Assembly: GCA_017849335.1 (NCBI GenBank) | Contig: JAFIHP010000049.1 | Coordinates: 1 to 6,785, forward strand | Length of the DNA stretch: 6,785 nt | DNA from: Actinomycetales bacterium | GTDB lineage: Bacteria; Actinomycetota; Actinomycetes; S36-B12 | Reading direction: 5' to 3' | Part shown: piece after piece, positions 4,816 through 6,785 of the stretch | Layout: every line of letters starts with the position of its first letter | How positions within the stretch are numbered: position 1 is the stretch's first letter | The notes under the pieces: model-generated | Told to the model about the DNA's origin: nothing | Seen by the model: only the letters and a program-made list of their open reading frames with translations | Database searches by the model: none | Program-made: the position numbers and the translations under genes

Positions 4816-6785
4816 ATGCCCCGTAGATCCGTGCGATACGTCGCTGCCGTCGCTGCCCTGACCACCGTCTCGACCGTCGGCCTCGTCGCCGTCTCGAGCC
4901 CGAGCCAGGCGGCCGACGCTCCGCTGATCCGGGTCACGGAGGTGGAGTACAACGGCTCGGAGTTCGTGGAGCTGACGAACGTCGGGACGGCGGCGCAGGA
5001 CTTCACCGGGTGGTCGTTCGACGACGACAGCCGCACGGCCGGGACCGTGAGCCTGTCGGCGTTCGGGACGGTTGCCGCGGGGGAGTCGGTCATCCTCGCC
5101 GAGTCAGCGGCGGACGCGTTCCGCACCGAATGGGACCTGAAGTCGTCGGTCAAGGTGATCGGCAGCAACCCCGCGAACCTGGGGCGCGCCGACGAGGTGA
5201 ACGTCTACGACGCGACGAACACGCTCGTGGACCGCGTCACGTACAACGACCAAGCGACGGCCGGTGACCCGGCGAAGGGCCCCCGGACGGACACGGCCTC
5301 CGCGTGGGTGAGCCAGGCCAACCTGGGCACCAACGTCTTCTCGACGTGGACCAAGTCGACCGTCGGTGACGCCGAAGGGTCGTGGGCGTCCGTCAACGGC
5401 TATGCCGGTTCGCCCGGTGCGAGCACGCTCGGCACGTCGACGCCGGGCAGCGTCCGGGACACGGGCGGAACCCCGGTCCCGGTGCTCGACTGCCAGCCGG
5501 AGGCGCCGAGCGGCACCGGCCCGACCCCTGCCGGTGCCCTGACCTGGCCCGGCTCGGCGACGCCTGCCGTCGCGGACACGCAGTGCGCGTGGAAGACGAC
5601 GACCGGACCCGAGGGCCGCGACATCAGCGGACTGGTCTTCGACCCGTCCGATGCCGGGGTGCTGTGGGCCGTCAAGAACAAGAGCTGGGTGTTCAAGCTG
5701 GTCAAGCAGGGCTCCACGTGGGTCCCGGCGACGGGGTGGGCTGGTGGCAAGCAGATCCTCTTCCCCGGCGGCACCGGCGAGCCGGACTCCGAGGGCCTGA
5801 CCGTCGGCCCCGACGGCGCCCTCTACGTGACGACCGAGCGCGACAACGCCAACAACAAGTTCTCGCTCAACTCGATCCTGCGGTTCGACCCGACCGCGGC
5901 GGGATCCACGCTGACGGCGACCGCGCAGTGGGACCTCACCACGGAGTTCCCCGAGCTGGTCGTCGTCGGCGGTGACAAGACGAAGGCCAACCTCGGCTTC
6001 GAGGGCGTCACGTTCGTCCCCGACAGCTACCTGACCGCCAACGGCTTCGTCGACCAGTCGACGGGCACGACGTACCGGCCCAACCGGTACCCCCTGCACG
6101 GCACGGGGCTCTTCTTCGCCGCGCTGGAGAACGACGGCAAGCTCTACGCCTACGCCGTCAACAGCGACGGCACGTTCCACCGCGTCGCCGTGGTGGACAC
6201 CGGGATGGGTCACGTGATGGACGTGCAGTACGACCGTGACCTCAAGCGGATCTGGGCGCTGTGCGACAACACCTGCGGCGTCACGTCGGAGCTGCTCAAG
6301 GTGGACGCGACCGGGGCGATCGTCCCCGAGCGGACCTACGCGCGTCCGACCGGACTGCCCGACAACAACATCGAGGGCTTCGCCGTGGCGCCCACGTCCA
6401 CGTGCGTCAGCGGCGTGCGCGAGGTCGTCTGGGGCGACGACGGAATCTACGGCGAGGGAACGGGCAGTGCGAGCGAGGGCCACGCCCTGTACAGCGGGAC
6501 CGTGACGTGCGACCTGGGCCTGGGCGCGCAGGGCGTCCCGGCGCCGCCGGCGTCGTCGGGTTCCTCCGGGTCCTCCACGCCGACACCGACGCCCACTCCG
6601 ACGCCGACTGCCACGACGAAGCCGACTCCCGCCCCGGCGCCGGCACCCACGGTCACGCCGGCTCCGGTCGTCGTCCCGGCGGTGTTCGCCCCGGCGCCGG
6701 GACGGACGAACCCGACCACGGCGGTCGTCGTCACCCCGGGCATCGTCATGGTTCCGCAGTCAGTGGCGGCCGCGGCGACACCTTC
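4816..6785 (+). CDS. Secreted lamin-tail-domain protein with a predicted beta-propeller and Pro/Thr-rich tail (partial at window end)
   Basis: The frame is open from ATG 4816 to the end of the window: 656 codons, no stop. A clear signal peptide (MPRR n-region, hydrophobic core, cut after SSPSQA at about residue 32) is followed by a lamin-tail domain (about 36-143: VTEVEYNGSEFVELTNVG, FTGWSFDDDS, DEVNVYD, VDRVTYN). A Gly/Ser/Thr/Pro linker (about 200-250) leads to a propeller-like region (about 255-525) with repeated sheet motifs DISGLVFDP, SEGLTVGPDGALYVTTERD, LGFEGVTFVP, MGHVMDVQYD and NNIEGFAVAP. These recall SdiA-regulated/phytase-like esterase propellers. C483 and C487 (CDNTC) could form a disulfide. 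From about 576 a TP/PA-rich wall-spanning linker runs to the edge, so a surface anchor may follow outside. Lamin-tail domains are common in secreted bacterial nucleases and phosphoesterases, but no nuclease motif is seen and the activity is unknown. No strong ribosome site precedes the ATG. Confidence 0.85.
   Translation, partial: MPRRSVRYVAAVAALTTVSTVGLVAVSSPSQAADAPLIRVTEVEYNGSEFVELTNVGTAAQDFTGWSFDDDSRTAGTVSLSAFGTVAAGESVILAESAADAFRTEWDLKSSVKVIGSNPANLGRADEVNVYDATNTLVDRVTYNDQATAGDPAKGPRTDTASAWVSQANLGTNVFSTWTKSTVGDAEGSWASVNGYAGSPGASTLGTSTPGSVRDTGGTPVPVLDCQPEAPSGTGPTPAGALTWPGSATPAVADTQCAWKTTTGPEGRDISGLVFDPSDAGVLWAVKNKSWVFKLVKQGSTWVPATGWAGGKQILFPGGTGEPDSEGLTVGPDGALYVTTERDNANNKFSLNSILRFDPTAAGSTLTATAQWDLTTEFPELVVVGGDKTKANLGFEGVTFVPDSYLTANGFVDQSTGTTYRPNRYPLHGTGLFFAALENDGKLYAYAVNSDGTFHRVAVVDTGMGHVMDVQYDRDLKRIWALCDNTCGVTSELLKVDATGAIVPERTYARPTGLPDNNIEGFAVAPTSTCVSGVREVVWGDDGIYGEGTGSASEGHALYSGTVTCDLGLGAQGVPAPPASSGSSGSSTPTPTPTPTPTATTKPTPAPAPAPTVTPAPVVVPAVFAPAPGRTNPTTAVVVTPGIVMVPQSVAAAATP
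6577..6615 (+). repeat. Thr-Pro repeat in the C-terminal linker
   Basis: Degenerate six-base ACGCCG-type repeats encode TPTPTPTPTPTAT (residues 588-600) of the lamin-tail protein. Such stretches are typical flexible or glycosylated cell-wall linkers and can vary in repeat number between strains. Confidence 0.7.

Noticed and set aside
5104..6483. 459-codon minus-strand open frame
   Set aside because: Antisense shadow of the lamin-tail protein; no recognisable motif, while the plus frame has a signal peptide and clear domains.

Overview
The window is very GC-rich DNA with dense, short-spaced genes, strong G/C third-position bias, several GTG starts and secreted Ala/Gly/Thr/Pro-rich proteins. 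This points to a high-GC actinomycete (Actinomycetota); I cannot place it below phylum from the sequence. There are no tRNA, rRNA, CRISPR or insertion-sequence signals.

Layout. (1) 1-126 is the 3' end of an unidentified + strand gene. (2) 160-918 (+) is a TauE/SafE-type membrane permease that seems to use a CTG start. Its TAG stop interlocks in a CTAG with the stop of the convergent gene. (3) 915-1721 (-) is a two-gene operon: a 56-residue Cys-rich putative zinc-binding protein, then a TehB-like class I SAM methyltransferase. The methyltransferase is broken by a one-base deletion near 1144-1147 (real, or an assembly error). The operon is preceded by a 16-bp palindrome, ATACCCC-AG-GGGGTAT, of the type bound by CsoR/CstR-family repressors; it overlaps a candidate -10 element. 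(4) 1767-3843 (-) is a two-component system, an OmpR-type response regulator translationally overlapped with its histidine kinase. (5) 3844-4010 is the divergent regulatory region, with an 11-bp-period direct repeat that fits an OmpR-type box. (6) 4011-4706 (+) is a secreted DUF2202 ferritin-like protein. (7) A bulged hairpin lies at 4761-4796. (8) 4816 to the window end (+) is a large secreted protein with a lamin-tail domain, a predicted beta-propeller and a Pro/Thr-rich tail; it runs off the edge with no stop in the window.

How it may fit together. The most striking link is that the extracellular loop of the kinase and the linker of the divergently encoded DUF2202 protein share the same 15-residue pattern, GNGxGNGxGNGxGRG. 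This suggests that the sensor and the secreted ferritin-like protein act in one cell-envelope system, perhaps with the regulator controlling both directions from 3844-4010. The CsoR-type operator, Cys-rich mini-protein and TehB-like methyltransferase form a second unit that may answer copper, another thiophilic metal/metalloid, or reactive sulfur. These functional links are inference; the motifs and gene arrangement are seen directly.
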